Source: an uncultured Eggerthellaceae bacterium
GTDB lineage: Bacteria > Actinomycetota > Coriobacteriia > Coriobacteriales > Eggerthellaceae
Direction of reading: 5' to 3'
Assembly: GCA_910588435.1 (NCBI GenBank)
Contig: CAJUPL010000051.1
Location: 1 to 9,204 of the forward strand
Length of the DNA: 9,204 nt
In this document: one piece after another, positions 1-7,779 of the stretch
Numbering within the stretch: position 1 is the stretch's first letter
Layout of the letters: the number at the start of each line of letters is the position of its first letter
Notes under the pieces: model-generated
Told to the model about the DNA's origin: nothing
Seen by the model: only the letters and a program-made list of their open reading frames with translations
The model's database searches: none
Position numbers and translations under genes: made by a program

Positions 1-213
1 GTCACCTGAGCTGGTGCTGGCATCCGGGTGTTCGCAGGCTATCGCCTGCGTTACGTTGCACTGGCGTGCAACTGCGCTTGCGATGCAAGCGCCCACAAGT
101 AGGGGGAGCCAATGCTGCTGCGATGCAAGCGCCCACAAGTAGGGGTGTCAATGCTGCTGCAATAGAGACGCCCACAAGGGAGAGAAGATGCCCACTATCC
201 TTTAGGCTGTTAT
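1..213. repeat. Left hairpin-array repeat, truncated by the window edge
   Basis: This non-coding stretch is a related, shorter copy of the middle of the right-end array. In order it holds a 7-bp stem (33-39 with 44-50, loop TATC), a perfect 7-bp stem (55-61 with 66-72, loop TGGC) and an 8-bp stem (GCGCTTGC 74-81 with GCAAGCGC 85-92, loop GAT). Three tandem units of about 40 bases follow, marked by GCCCACAAG at 91, 131 and 170. Units two and three have lost the left arm of the hairpin, which suggests decay. Bases 24-62 are identical to 8663-8701. The copy ends with a TTTAGGCTGTTATGAAA motif (201-217) that overlaps the stop codon of the converging helicase gene. It could be part of a structured RNA, a REP-like intergenic repeat, or a remnant of either. 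Confidence 0.75.
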
Positions 214-2018
214 GAAAGAGGAAGGAAGTCTGGGTAGGTTCGGGTGAGGAGCTCTGGGGGTTCGTCGGTGAAGCGGACGTATAGGCGATGGCGGGCGCGG
301 GTGCAGTTGACGTAGAGGATGTTCCGCAAGGTCTGCTCCTCTTCCTCGCGCATGCCCGCCAGGTCAATGATCACGGTATCGAACTCAAGGCCCTTCCCTG
401 CTCTGTCGCCGATCATATAGAAGCCAGGGTCTGCCGCGCCGTTAGCCTTGGGGCTTGTGGCATGCACGCCCTGCATCTTGGTGGCTCCATACCAAGGCCT
501 CAAGTCTGAACCGATGAGCGCAACGGACTCGTTCGGGAAAGAGCGGAGCAGGTTATCCACTAGCCCCATGACGCTTGCCTCGTCCCACCTGCCAACATAG
601 ATGCCCTCCGACGCCTCGTCCTTGGATGCTGGCACTCCCAAGAGCCGCCCGGCGAACGCCTCTATGGCGGGACTGTTCCTATGATTCTCCTCTAGCCTGA
701 TGGTGTGCCCGCGCACGCCCTCGTCAAGCTCTGCCCACGTGAAATCGCGCTTATAGATCTTCTGGTTCTCGTCCCCGCAGATGTACACGCGGCTGGAATC
801 AGACGCCCTCATGCGCACGAGCAGCTTGATGGAGGCTACCGTGAGGTCTTGCACCTCATCTATGGCGATGGCGTCGTACTTCGGCAGGTCCGGGTCATCT
901 AGCAGGCGCTTCGTGGCTTGCTCGATGGTGTAGAAGTGCCGGTCTTCCAAGATCTGGCGAAAGCGGTCCCAGACTTGCAAGATGATGCGCCTGATGGCCG
1001 CCGACGGACGCCTGGACGCTCCCCTGCCCACGCGCGAGGCCTCCGGATAATGCACGTGCGCCTCGCCAGGATCCGCATATCTGGCCTCAAGCCACGCTAT
1101 CTCATCTAGGACCCATTCGACGTTCTCAGGCTCAGCAACGTTGAGATAGTACTCGCCTGCCTGGTCAGGATGCATGCCCGCTACCTGCGCCATGGCATCC
1201 GCCACCGCCTGCAAGACGTCGCCGCCGTACTTGATCCTCCACGTGCCGTCCGGATAGCGCGAAGAGGACGCAAAGCCCCGCAGGTGCGCATATTCCTCAT
1301 CAGGATGCGCGCGGACCAGCTGGTTCAGGAACTGATCGAAGCTGACCACCTCTATGTCACACCCCGCATCAGAGACCCTGTTCAGAAGGGACTTCACGTG
1401 GTTCTTGAGCGCGAGGTTGTAGCAGACGAAGAGGCCCTTGCGCGGGGCGTCGTCCACGGTGAGCAAACCCATCTGGCGCGACGGGCGCGTGTCCTGTATC
1501 AGCTTGGCCAACAGGCAGAGCGTCTTTCCGGTGCCCGCGCCGCCTGAGATCTGCAGCACGTTCGTCTTGGTGTTGGCACCGCGCGGGAAGGCCATCACGC
1601 TGAACTGCTTGTCAGTCGCGCTACCGGCTCCTGCAAGGAGACGCTGGATATAGTCGTGCTCAGCCAGGATCTTCCGAACCCGGCGCTCCTCATCCACGAG
1701 CGTTCTGAGAGCATCATCCTTGGCGTTCGCCAGCTGGCCCTTCGCCTCGTCCAGCTGGATTATCAGCGCGTCAGCCTGCTCATTGGTCAGAGAGCCATCA
1801 GAGGCAGATTCCTCTAGCTTCCTACGGGCTGCTATGTCAGCCGACATTCTCTGTATCTGCTCCGTAGTGGCTAAGAAGAAAGAGGCGTCCTCTTCTATCT
1901 TCTGCGCCGTCTTCGCAGTTGACTTCTCTATCTCATCGTCCCCCGAAAGCGCGCTTGCGCACCTTCCAAGCTGCTTCAAGCGCTGAGCGCCCGCCATCAT
2001 CTCTTCAGTCATATCCAT
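210..2018 (-). CDS. UvrD-like superfamily 1 DNA helicase
   Basis: This is an ATP-dependent SF1 helicase of 602 residues. Residues 1-130 are charged and helical, with a probable coiled coil around 55-118, and I cannot assign that part to a domain. The helicase core follows: Walker A GGAGTGKT at 159-166, motif Ia around 196-201, Walker B IDEVQD at 386-391, motif III GDENQKIY at 415-422, motif IV with EENHRN at 443-448, motif V GKGLEFD at 541-547, and motif VI LYVNCTRARHRLYV at 568-581. All catalytic motifs look intact. It is shorter than UvrD, PcrA or Rep (about 650-750 residues), and the space between motifs IV and V leaves room for only a reduced 2B subdomain. The ATG has a GAGG ribosome binding site nine bases upstream. 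The gene follows the nuclease-RecQ gene by 15 bp, so the two products are probably made together. Function is inferred: translocation or unwinding of DNA in repair or defence. The helicase assignment is firm; the biological role is not. Confidence 0.9.
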   Translation of the reverse strand: MDMTEEMMAGAQRLKQLGRCASALSGDDEIEKSTAKTAQKIEEDASFFLATTEQIQRMSADIAARRKLEESASDGSLTNEQADALIIQLDEAKGQLANAKDDALRTLVDEERRVRKILAEHDYIQRLLAGAGSATDKQFSVMAFPRGANTKTNVLQISGGAGTGKTLCLLAKLIQDTRPSRQMGLLTVDDAPRKGLFVCYNLALKNHVKSLLNRVSDAGCDIEVVSFDQFLNQLVRAHPDEEYAHLRGFASSSRYPDGTWRIKYGGDVLQAVADAMAQVAGMHPDQAGEYYLNVAEPENVEWVLDEIAWLEARYADPGEAHVHYPEASRVGRGASRRPSAAIRRIILQVWDRFRQILEDRHFYTIEQATKRLLDDPDLPKYDAIAIDEVQDLTVASIKLLVRMRASDSSRVYICGDENQKIYKRDFTWAELDEGVRGHTIRLEENHRNSPAIEAFAGRLLGVPASKDEASEGIYVGRWDEASVMGLVDNLLRSFPNESVALIGSDLRPWYGATKMQGVHATSPKANGAADPGFYMIGDRAGKGLEFDTVIIDLAGMREEEEQTLRNILYVNCTRARHRLYVRFTDEPPELLTRTYPDFLPLS

Positions 2019-2027
2019 GAGCCAATG

Positions 2028-2031
2028 CCTC
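2028..2031 (-). promoter_or_regulatory. Ribosome binding site of the SF1 helicase gene
   Basis: On the minus strand GAGG lies nine bases before the ATG at 2018. It is just past the last codons of the upstream RecQ-like gene, whose TAG is at 2036-2034. This placement supports translation from a shared transcript and fixes the start codon. Confidence 0.6.
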
Positions 2032-2033
2032 GT

Positions 2034-5000
2034 CTACCTATCCGGTTCCCAATCAAAGATAGCACGGTCATAAGCGGCCTGCGCGCTCCTGCCCAGACGC
2101 GCCACCAGCGAAGACGTCTGATCCACCAGCTCGTCGAAGTCAGGACCCGCGCCCTCATATGCGGCATCCAGCACGAACGAGAGCTGGTCAGACACATCGT
2201 CTTGCGTGAAGCTGCCCTCAGCTAGCTTGGCCATGAGCGATGCCCACTCTATCCCTATGTTGGACGGGTGCATCTCGCGAATGCGAGCGCAGAGCGGCTG
2301 CACTGTGGCAAGCTCATTGGGCGGCCTCAAGCGCTGCTCGAAATGGAGCGGGGACGTGCGCGCCTTCTCGTAGAAGACATCAAGCCATGAGGCCATGTCA
2401 GACGGATTCTCCGCCACGTTCTGGATGCGGCACCCCATGTCAGAGTCCAGCTGGAAGTAGCCGTCGATGAAGGCGGATAGCTGCTCATCGCTCATGCCTG
2501 ACTGACAGAGCGCCAGCATGTTCCCGATGGCCGCACGCCGGGAGTAGACGATGGTGTCATTCGTCCACTTGAGCAGCGCCTCTATCAGCGTGGCATAGCG
2601 GGCAAGCTCGTCTGCGCGCTCCTTCGCCTCAAGGTACATGCTCACGTATGGCGCATCCTGCGGGCGCGGGTTCGCGAACGAGAAGCCGGGGCTATGCCTT
2701 GAGATGTAGTCCTCAACTGCGCTCTCCGCCCGCTCAAGGCGACGCCCGTCTGCGGGGCTCAATGACACGCGAAGCGCGTTCGCGTTCCAGTCATGCGTCC
2801 AGTCCTCCACGAACCCGCAGATGGCAAGCTTGTAGAGCGCCTTCTCCGTTTGCATGCCGCGGTGGTCTTGGCGAACGTCAGCGGAGTCAACGGCGTCATG
2901 CGGGATGACGGCGGCATCAGCTGTGGCGCGCTCAGCGTCCAGGAGCGCCAGCAGCTGCAAGATCCGTGTAAGCTCTTCCTCAAGGGAGGCGTACCCCAGG
3001 TTCCAGAGGAAGAACATGGTGCCCAGATCCCCCTCCAGCTCCGGTTGGAGGTCATGGATCTCTTGGATGGAGGTGCCGGGCGAGAAGAGCTTGCGGGTGC
3101 GCTCCGGGTCAGGATCAGGCGCGAAGAGCACGTAGCAGTCAGACTCGTTCGATGTGCGCGCACGCCCGGCCCGGCCTGCCTCCTGATAGAACGCCTCTAT
3201 CGACCAGGGCAGGTTCGCATGCACCGTGAAGCGCACGTTGCGCTTGTCTATCCCCATGCCGAATGACTTCGTGGCCACCATGATGGGGAACTCGTCATCC
3301 ATGAAGGCTTGCTGGATCTGAACGCGCTCATCCCCTCGACCCGAGTGATAGGTCTCAGCCGGGATGCCGCGGGATGTCAGGTGATCCTTGAGCTCCTCAC
3401 AGCCTATAGCGTTCGCGGATAGGTTGCCTGAGCGCGTGTTCGCGAACACGATCCCGCACGTTGTGGCGGGGCCCTTCGGCTGGAAGAAGCTGACCGCATC
3501 CTCATCCACTGAGAAGCGGCGCGCCACCTCGTCAAGCACCTGGTCTAGGTCATGGAGGCGCGCCTTGGGCGTGGTCTGCCTGATATGGAAATGCAGCTCC
3601 GAGCGGCTCAGCTGGGATGTTGTCTGGATGTTGGCGCTGCTGATCCCAAGCTCTGCCTTGAGGTCTGCAAGCACGTCGCGCGAGGCCGTAGCCGTAAGTC
3701 CTAGCAGCTGCGCGCCCGGGCAGAACGTGGCGAACGTGCGCGACAGCAGGAGGTAGGAGACGCGGAAGTCATGGCCCCATTCGGAGAGGCAGTGCACCTC
3801 GTCTATCACGGCGTATCCGAAGCTCATGCGCCGCGCGATCTGGAGCAGCTCTTGCCGAAACGCCGCGTCTTGGAAGCGCTCCGGGGACACCCAGATCAGC
3901 TGATAGCGCCCTTGCCCTAGGCGCGTGCGCACTTGCGAGCGCTGGCTTGCGGACATCTGCGAGTCCAGCCGCGCCACGTGGCTCACGCCCAGATCGCGAA
4001 GCGCACGCTCTTGGTCTTGCATGAGAGAGATTATGGGGCACACGACGAAGCTCAAGGAGGGCTGCAAGAGCGCCGCCATCTGATAGCAGGCGGATTTGCC
4101 GGAGCCTGTAGGCAGGATCCCGAGCGTTGGCTTTCTGGCAAGCGCGCGGCGGATGATGCCGAGCTGTCCAGGCCTGAAGCTATCGTGCCCGAACAAGCGC
4201 GCGAACAGGCGCCCGAGCGCCGCGTCTGTTGCCTGCCGCCTTTCCGGGCTCATGTCATAGGTGATGGCATCGGCCGATGAGATGCGGAAATGATCTGCGA
4301 AAGCGTGGCTGTCTGTGCGGATGAACACGGTGCCACGAGCCTGCACCTCTGCAAGCGTGCTGTCATCCCAGATGCGGAAGGCGGACACGTCAAGCGTGAC
4401 GTTTGCATCCTCTGGAGCATTCGCGAATGTGACACGCGGTGGCGTGAAGGGCACGTTCGCCAGGCACGCGAGGTTTTGCAAGAGGAAGAACAGGTCATCT
4501 AGGGCTGCCTCAGCTGCACGCTTGAGGTCCTCATCCTGGGCGTCACTCTTAAGGCAGATGCGCCACGCGCTTGCATCTGGCGAGAGCATGCCGCTCATCA
4601 TGACCTCAAGCAGCGCCACTTGGATGCGCATGACTTGCTCATATGACTGTATGGCACGCGCATCCTGCAGGTCATCCGGCGTGTCAGTGACCGGATAGCA
4701 TGCGCTGAGCGCCAAGCCCTCTTGCAAGGCAGAGACCGCCCGGCTCACAGCAGCGGGCATGTTCGCCAGATCCTTCGTCTGGATGCGGAGCGTGCGTATC
4801 CCAGCCAAGCGGAGGAGGTCAGACCTGCGCTCATCCAGCATGCGTTGCGCATCTTCTGCGTGCTGGCCACCGTCTATCTCTATGACCAGGCGCGCCAGCG
4901 GAGCGTAGAAGTCAACGCGCTGGCCGCGCACATCGTCTGCCGGGATGCCCGCTTCCTCCAGGATGCTTTCCAGCGAAGCCTCCGGCACGATGAGCGCTTT

Positions 5001-5228
5001 ATGAACGCTGAGCGCGGGCGGGAGCGTTTTGCAGAGCGCCTCCCAGAAGCGAAGCGCCGGGTTGAACCCGTCCGGCGCGCCCTTGATGGTGCGCGTCCAG
5101 TCAGGGACATCCTGGGACAGGATCAGATGCGGGATGGCGCCGTCGTGCGCCGGAAGGGGACCAAGCGCGCTGGTGATGGCGGCAGGAGGAGGCGTTGGGC
5201 TTCCGCGTTGGATCAGATTCATGGCCAC
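2034..5228 (-). CDS. RecQ-family helicase with N-terminal DUF559/Vsr-like nuclease domain
   Basis: This 1064-residue fusion starts with GTG at 5228; an in-frame ATG at 5222 is an equally good start, and neither has a strong Shine-Dalgarno. Residues about 75-170 match DUF559, a Vsr-like PD-(D/E)XK nuclease fold: RVDFYAP (D106), LVIEIDGGQH (E117, D119, Q122, H123) and a following LRLAGIRTLRI strand. The RecQ core spans about 340-700: motif 0 FRPGQLGIIRRAL (351-363), Walker A LPTGSGKSACYQ (372-383), Ia VCPIISLMQDQ (396-406), DEVHCLSEWGHDFR (476-489), LTATAS (511-516), IVFANTR (593-599), ATKSFGMGID (652-661) and the arginine-finger motif QEAGRAGR (682-689). The second motif reads DEVH instead of the usual DEAH. 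Beyond 700 I see no four-cysteine zinc cluster and no HRDC domain, leaving about 360 unassigned residues. E. coli RecQ has 609 residues. The operon partner is the SF1 helicase. Nuclease plus 3'-5' helicase suggests end processing or attack on foreign DNA, by inference. Confidence 0.9.
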   Translation of the reverse strand: MAMNLIQRGSPTPPPAAITSALGPLPAHDGAIPHLILSQDVPDWTRTIKGAPDGFNPALRFWEALCKTLPPALSVHKALIVPEASLESILEEAGIPADDVRGQRVDFYAPLARLVIEIDGGQHAEDAQRMLDERRSDLLRLAGIRTLRIQTKDLANMPAAVSRAVSALQEGLALSACYPVTDTPDDLQDARAIQSYEQVMRIQVALLEVMMSGMLSPDASAWRICLKSDAQDEDLKRAAEAALDDLFFLLQNLACLANVPFTPPRVTFANAPEDANVTLDVSAFRIWDDSTLAEVQARGTVFIRTDSHAFADHFRISSADAITYDMSPERRQATDAALGRLFARLFGHDSFRPGQLGIIRRALARKPTLGILPTGSGKSACYQMAALLQPSLSFVVCPIISLMQDQERALRDLGVSHVARLDSQMSASQRSQVRTRLGQGRYQLIWVSPERFQDAAFRQELLQIARRMSFGYAVIDEVHCLSEWGHDFRVSYLLLSRTFATFCPGAQLLGLTATASRDVLADLKAELGISSANIQTTSQLSRSELHFHIRQTTPKARLHDLDQVLDEVARRFSVDEDAVSFFQPKGPATTCGIVFANTRSGNLSANAIGCEELKDHLTSRGIPAETYHSGRGDERVQIQQAFMDDEFPIMVATKSFGMGIDKRNVRFTVHANLPWSIEAFYQEAGRAGRARTSNESDCYVLFAPDPDPERTRKLFSPGTSIQEIHDLQPELEGDLGTMFFLWNLGYASLEEELTRILQLLALLDAERATADAAVIPHDAVDSADVRQDHRGMQTEKALYKLAICGFVEDWTHDWNANALRVSLSPADGRRLERAESAVEDYISRHSPGFSFANPRPQDAPYVSMYLEAKERADELARYATLIEALLKWTNDTIVYSRRAAIGNMLALCQSGMSDEQLSAFIDGYFQLDSDMGCRIQNVAENPSDMASWLDVFYEKARTSPLHFEQRLRPPNELATVQPLCARIREMHPSNIGIEWASLMAKLAEGSFTQDDVSDQLSFVLDAAYEGAGPDFDELVDQTSSLVARLGRSAQAAYDRAIFDWEPDR

Positions 5229-5417
5229 ACAGAGGATGGGCCAGAAGGGATGTTCGCGAACTGGACCCCCAAGGTTGCTTATCAGAGCGAAGGCGCTCCG
5301 CTCATAGACATACGATGCAGTGAAGCGCTTGATCTGCGTTGGAATCCACCCCTAAGGACCACGTTTGCCTGCGCATCCATTGAGCGGATTGTACATGAGA
5401 GCAGGCGCACAAAGGCG
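5229..5417. other. Intergenic gap before the helicase operon
   Basis: This 189-bp gap separates the membrane-protein gene from the helicase pair and must contain any dedicated promoter of the latter. I see only weak features: a 5-bp stem (5285-5289 with 5294-5298) and no convincing -35/-10 pair. No terminator with a T tract follows the membrane gene. Read-through from upstream or a poorly matching promoter are both possible. Confidence 0.4.
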
Positions 5418-6209
5418 CTATGCGAATGCAAGCTGCACGTAGGAAGTGATGCAGCATGCTGCGAAGGCTGCCATGATGATGGCGAATGCCACGTTCGCAT
5501 GCTTGGGGCGAAGGCGCTGGAACCCTTCGCAGATGAGGGGATAGAGCAGCCAGACATACGCAACGGCGATGGCGCCGATCACCATGTCATTCACCAGCCA
5601 CGCCTGTCCGAAGACATTGAGCGGCAGCTGCGAATTGTCCCAGAAAGGATACTTCCCGAACTCGTCGGGCTGATTGACCAGCCAGCCCATGATGAGCTCC
5701 GTCAACATTGCTATCAGGGTCACCATGATGAACGTCTGCAGGAGCGCGCCCCAGAGGGTCTTGCGGCGCACCACTATCCATTCCTTCAGCGGCTCAACCA
5801 GAAGCGTGACGATCACAGCGCCGATCCCGTAGATCCAGTAGGGGTGATACCAAGGGTCAGTCCAGACTGCGTAGTCTCCGTCCACGATGCCGAACGCGCT
5901 GTCCATGAAGAGGCAGTACGGGATCTCAAGCCAGTGCCCCACGATGGCGAACACGCAGAAGCACACGATCAGCGACCGCCAGAACGCCCACGTCTTTGGC
6001 GTGAAATAGCCCACCTCGGATTCAAGCGTGAGGCGCGGCAAGTGAGGGCGCTTCGCGGTCTTGAGCTGCTCCTTCTGCTTGCGAACGTGGTCCCCCACGC
6101 GCTTGTGCACGGGCACTTTCGCAGACCCGGACATGGCGGGCGAGCAGCTGCGGCGCAGCATGACCTTTGACAGCAATGAGGTACGGACCGAGCTGTTATC
6201 GGCTTGCAT
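5418..6209 (-). CDS. Polytopic membrane protein, putative ABC-transporter permease family (PF06541-like)
   Basis: From the chosen start the product has 263 residues: a basic, soluble N-terminal tail of about 70 residues followed by five likely membrane helices (about 74-96, 124-144, 153-178, 205-226 and 237-258). Residues 84-100 (GHWLEIPYC at 91-99) and 171-201 (E171, G175, FWDNSQLPLNVFGQ at 189-202) match the conserved E...G...WDxSxxPxNxxGQ pattern of the PF06541 family. That family is common in Firmicutes and Coriobacteriia. It is called a putative ABC permease, but no transport function is established and no ATPase gene is adjacent. The reading frame stays open up to 6305. I chose the ATG at 6209 because GGAGA lies eight bases upstream. 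The ATG at 6134 (238 residues) lacks a ribosome binding site but would trim the unconserved tail. Family call is good; function unknown. Confidence 0.8.
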   Translation of the reverse strand: MQADNSSVRTSLLSKVMLRRSCSPAMSGSAKVPVHKRVGDHVRKQKEQLKTAKRPHLPRLTLESEVGYFTPKTWAFWRSLIVCFCVFAIVGHWLEIPYCLFMDSAFGIVDGDYAVWTDPWYHPYWIYGIGAVIVTLLVEPLKEWIVVRRKTLWGALLQTFIMVTLIAMLTELIMGWLVNQPDEFGKYPFWDNSQLPLNVFGQAWLVNDMVIGAIAVAYVWLLYPLICEGFQRLRPKHANVAFAIIMAAFAACCITSYVQLAFA

Positions 6210-6217
6210 CAAGTTGG

Positions 6218-6222
6218 TCTCC
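6218..6222 (-). promoter_or_regulatory. Ribosome binding site choosing the membrane-protein start
   Basis: GGAGA on the minus strand stands eight bases before the ATG at 6209. The alternative ATGs at 6305, 6302, 6254 and 6134 show no comparable site, so this decides the start. Confidence 0.5.
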
Positions 6223-6321
6223 AGTTTTCCAATGGGGTGAACAAATGTTTGCATCAAGGTACAGGCCGCGAGCAGCCTCTTCAAGGGCGGAAGGCTGAGC
6301 ATCATGGATTATCCACAAAGC

Positions 6322-6337
6322 GTCCCATTCTTGGGAC
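6322..6337 (-). other. Short stem-loop after the cca stop codon
   Basis: GTCCCA and TGGGAC form a 6-bp stem with a 4-base loop, 24 bases past the cca stop codon. No T tract follows on the minus strand, so it is at best a weak or factor-assisted terminator, or a pause site before the membrane-protein gene. Confidence 0.35.
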
Positions 6338-6361
6338 ATGCACCAGCAAAGGGCGCGTGCG

Positions 6362-7717
6362 CTAGAGGCCGCGAATGCGGGCCAAGAGCGCTTCTTTCGT
6401 GTTCTCAAGGCGCCCTTCGATGACCTCCTCTAAGAGCGCGCTCAGGATGCGCCCGACTTCCGGGCCTTGCGGCACGCCTGCGGCTATCACGTCTCTTCCG
6501 CTGACTGCCAGCATGGAGACTTGGTACGCGCCTTGGGATGACAACACTTCGTCTAGGACTTCCAGGACGGCATCCATCTCTTGCGCGCCTTGCCTGTATT
6601 CCTCCGCGTGCGCTGCAGCATCCGCGCGCTTGAGCTCAACGTAGGCCCGGAAGAGGTCAACGTCTCCCCCAAGCTTCGCCAGCCTCTTGCGGACAGCCTT
6701 ATCATTCGCAAGCAGCACATCGCTGTGAAGGCGGATGATGAGGGCCAGCTCATCTGCGAAGCGCTGGCTCATCAGCATCCTGGATGCGATGGCGCGCGCC
6801 ATATCCGCGCTCACCTTCGCATGCCCGTAGAAATGCCCCACGCCCTCAGGCGTCACTATCATGGAAGCGGGCTTGCCCATGTCATGGCAGAGCGCCGCCC
6901 ACCTGACCAGACGGGTTGGCTCTGCCAGCTCCACCGCCCATGCCGTGTGCTCGAGCACGTCGTAGCAGTGGTACTTCGTGCGCTGCTCCAAGCCCTTCAT
7001 GGCCACTAGCTCAGGCAGCACGTATGCCAACACGTCCGCGCATTCCATGATGACGTCATGCGGATGCGCGCCCATGAGCAGCAGGTCCAGCTCATGCGTC
7101 TTGCGCTCCTGGGAGACATTTCCCAGCAGGTGCTTGTTCACATACATTGCGCGAAGGGTGTCGGGCTCTATCATGAATCCCAGCTGCGAGGCGAACCGGC
7201 ATCCGCGAAGGATGCGGAGCGCGTCTTCCTTGCAGCGCTCATCCGCGCATCCGACGAACCGGATGACCTCATTGGCGATGTCATCCATCCCGTGAAAAGG
7301 GTCCAACAGCCCCGCATCCGGGCTGTAGGCGATGGCGTTCACAGTGAAGTCACGGCGTGCCAGGTCCTCTTGTATGCTGCTCACGAACGTGACGCTCTCT
7401 GGATGGCGGTTGTCCTTGTACTGGCCATCCGCGCGAAACGTGGTCACCTCAACTGGATGCTCTCCGTCCGGGACGACGGTGAGCGTTCCGTGCTTGACGC
7501 CCGTCTCATAAGTGGCGAACCCTGCCTGCTGGCACCGTTCGCGGACTTGCTGCCAGTGCGCGCTTGTTGCGATGTCAACGTCATTGGCTGGCCTGTCCAT
7601 GATGGCGTCGCGAACATATCCGCCGACGAACCAGGCCTCAAAGCCAGCTGATACCAAGCAGTCATAGACCGCCTGACCGTATTCAGGTATGGGTATCTGG
7701 ATATCTTGGAGCTCCAT
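6362..7717 (-). CDS. cca: CCA tRNA nucleotidyltransferase with HD domain
   Basis: This cytoplasmic enzyme adds or repairs the 3'-terminal CCA of tRNAs from CTP and ATP without a nucleic-acid template. The 451-residue product shows the class II nucleotidyltransferase signature: GGYVRD at 32-37, DVDIAT at 46-51 with the metal-binding aspartates D46 and D48, a GVKHGT strand at 73-78, EDLARRDFTVNAIA at 117-130, and the RILRGCRFASQLGF helix at 168-181. A C-terminal HD domain follows (H250 and H257, then HDMGKP at 278-283, H299 in YGHAK, H331). This domain is a metal phosphohydrolase module present in many bacterial CCA enzymes. Length and domain order are normal for the family and nothing is broken. 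The start has no ribosome binding site; a TGCTATCAT element six bases upstream suggests a leaderless mRNA. Poly(A) polymerase is the main alternative for this fold, but the HD domain and Gram-positive context favour CCA addition. Confidence 0.93.
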   Translation of the reverse strand: MELQDIQIPIPEYGQAVYDCLVSAGFEAWFVGGYVRDAIMDRPANDVDIATSAHWQQVRERCQQAGFATYETGVKHGTLTVVPDGEHPVEVTTFRADGQYKDNRHPESVTFVSSIQEDLARRDFTVNAIAYSPDAGLLDPFHGMDDIANEVIRFVGCADERCKEDALRILRGCRFASQLGFMIEPDTLRAMYVNKHLLGNVSQERKTHELDLLLMGAHPHDVIMECADVLAYVLPELVAMKGLEQRTKYHCYDVLEHTAWAVELAEPTRLVRWAALCHDMGKPASMIVTPEGVGHFYGHAKVSADMARAIASRMLMSQRFADELALIIRLHSDVLLANDKAVRKRLAKLGGDVDLFRAYVELKRADAAAHAEEYRQGAQEMDAVLEVLDEVLSSQGAYQVSMLAVSGRDVIAAGVPQGPEVGRILSALLEEVIEGRLENTKEALLARIRGL

Positions 7718-7723
7718 GCGAAG

Positions 7724-7732
7724 ATGATAGCA
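7724..7732 (-). promoter_or_regulatory. Putative extended -10 promoter for leaderless cca
   Basis: On the minus strand TGC-TATCAT matches the extended -10 consensus (TGn then TATAAT) with one mismatch in the hexamer. Only six bases separate it from the cca ATG, so transcription would begin at or next to the A of ATG. No -35 element is evident, which extended -10 promoters tolerate. The TG overlaps the foot of the upstream terminator stem. Confidence 0.45.
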
Positions 7733-7767
7733 CCGGGGGCGTCTAGCCGGCTGGTCTGCCCCCGGTG
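7731..7767 (-). terminator. Hairpin terminator of the 105-residue gene
   Basis: CACCGGGGGC (7731-7740) pairs perfectly with GCCCCCGGTG (7758-7767). This gives a 10-bp GC-rich stem that starts 12 bases after the TGA of the upstream small gene. On the minus strand it is followed by CTATCATCTTC, a moderately T-rich tail. The 17-base loop contains a self-complementary AGCCGGCT. It probably insulates cca from transcription of the small gene. Confidence 0.65.
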
Positions 7768-7779
7768 CCGCACAGATGA

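Noticed and set aside
82..180. Tandem units considered as a CRISPR array
   Set aside because: The period is about 40 bases with near-identical sequence through the whole unit, so there are no distinct spacers, and no cas gene is nearby.
3435..3450. 16-bp perfect palindrome CGTGTTCGCGAACACG inside the RecQ-like gene
   Set aside because: It encodes the conserved motif IV residues VFANT in the usual codons of this gene, and the shorter TTCGCGAA core recurs in coding sequence here; protein coding explains it without an operator.
4722..6170. A 482-codon plus-strand open frame opposite the RecQ-like and membrane genes
   Set aside because: It is antisense to two well-supported genes, its composition (His, Arg, Glu rich) is typical of a reversed GC-rich frame, and it has no recognisable domain.
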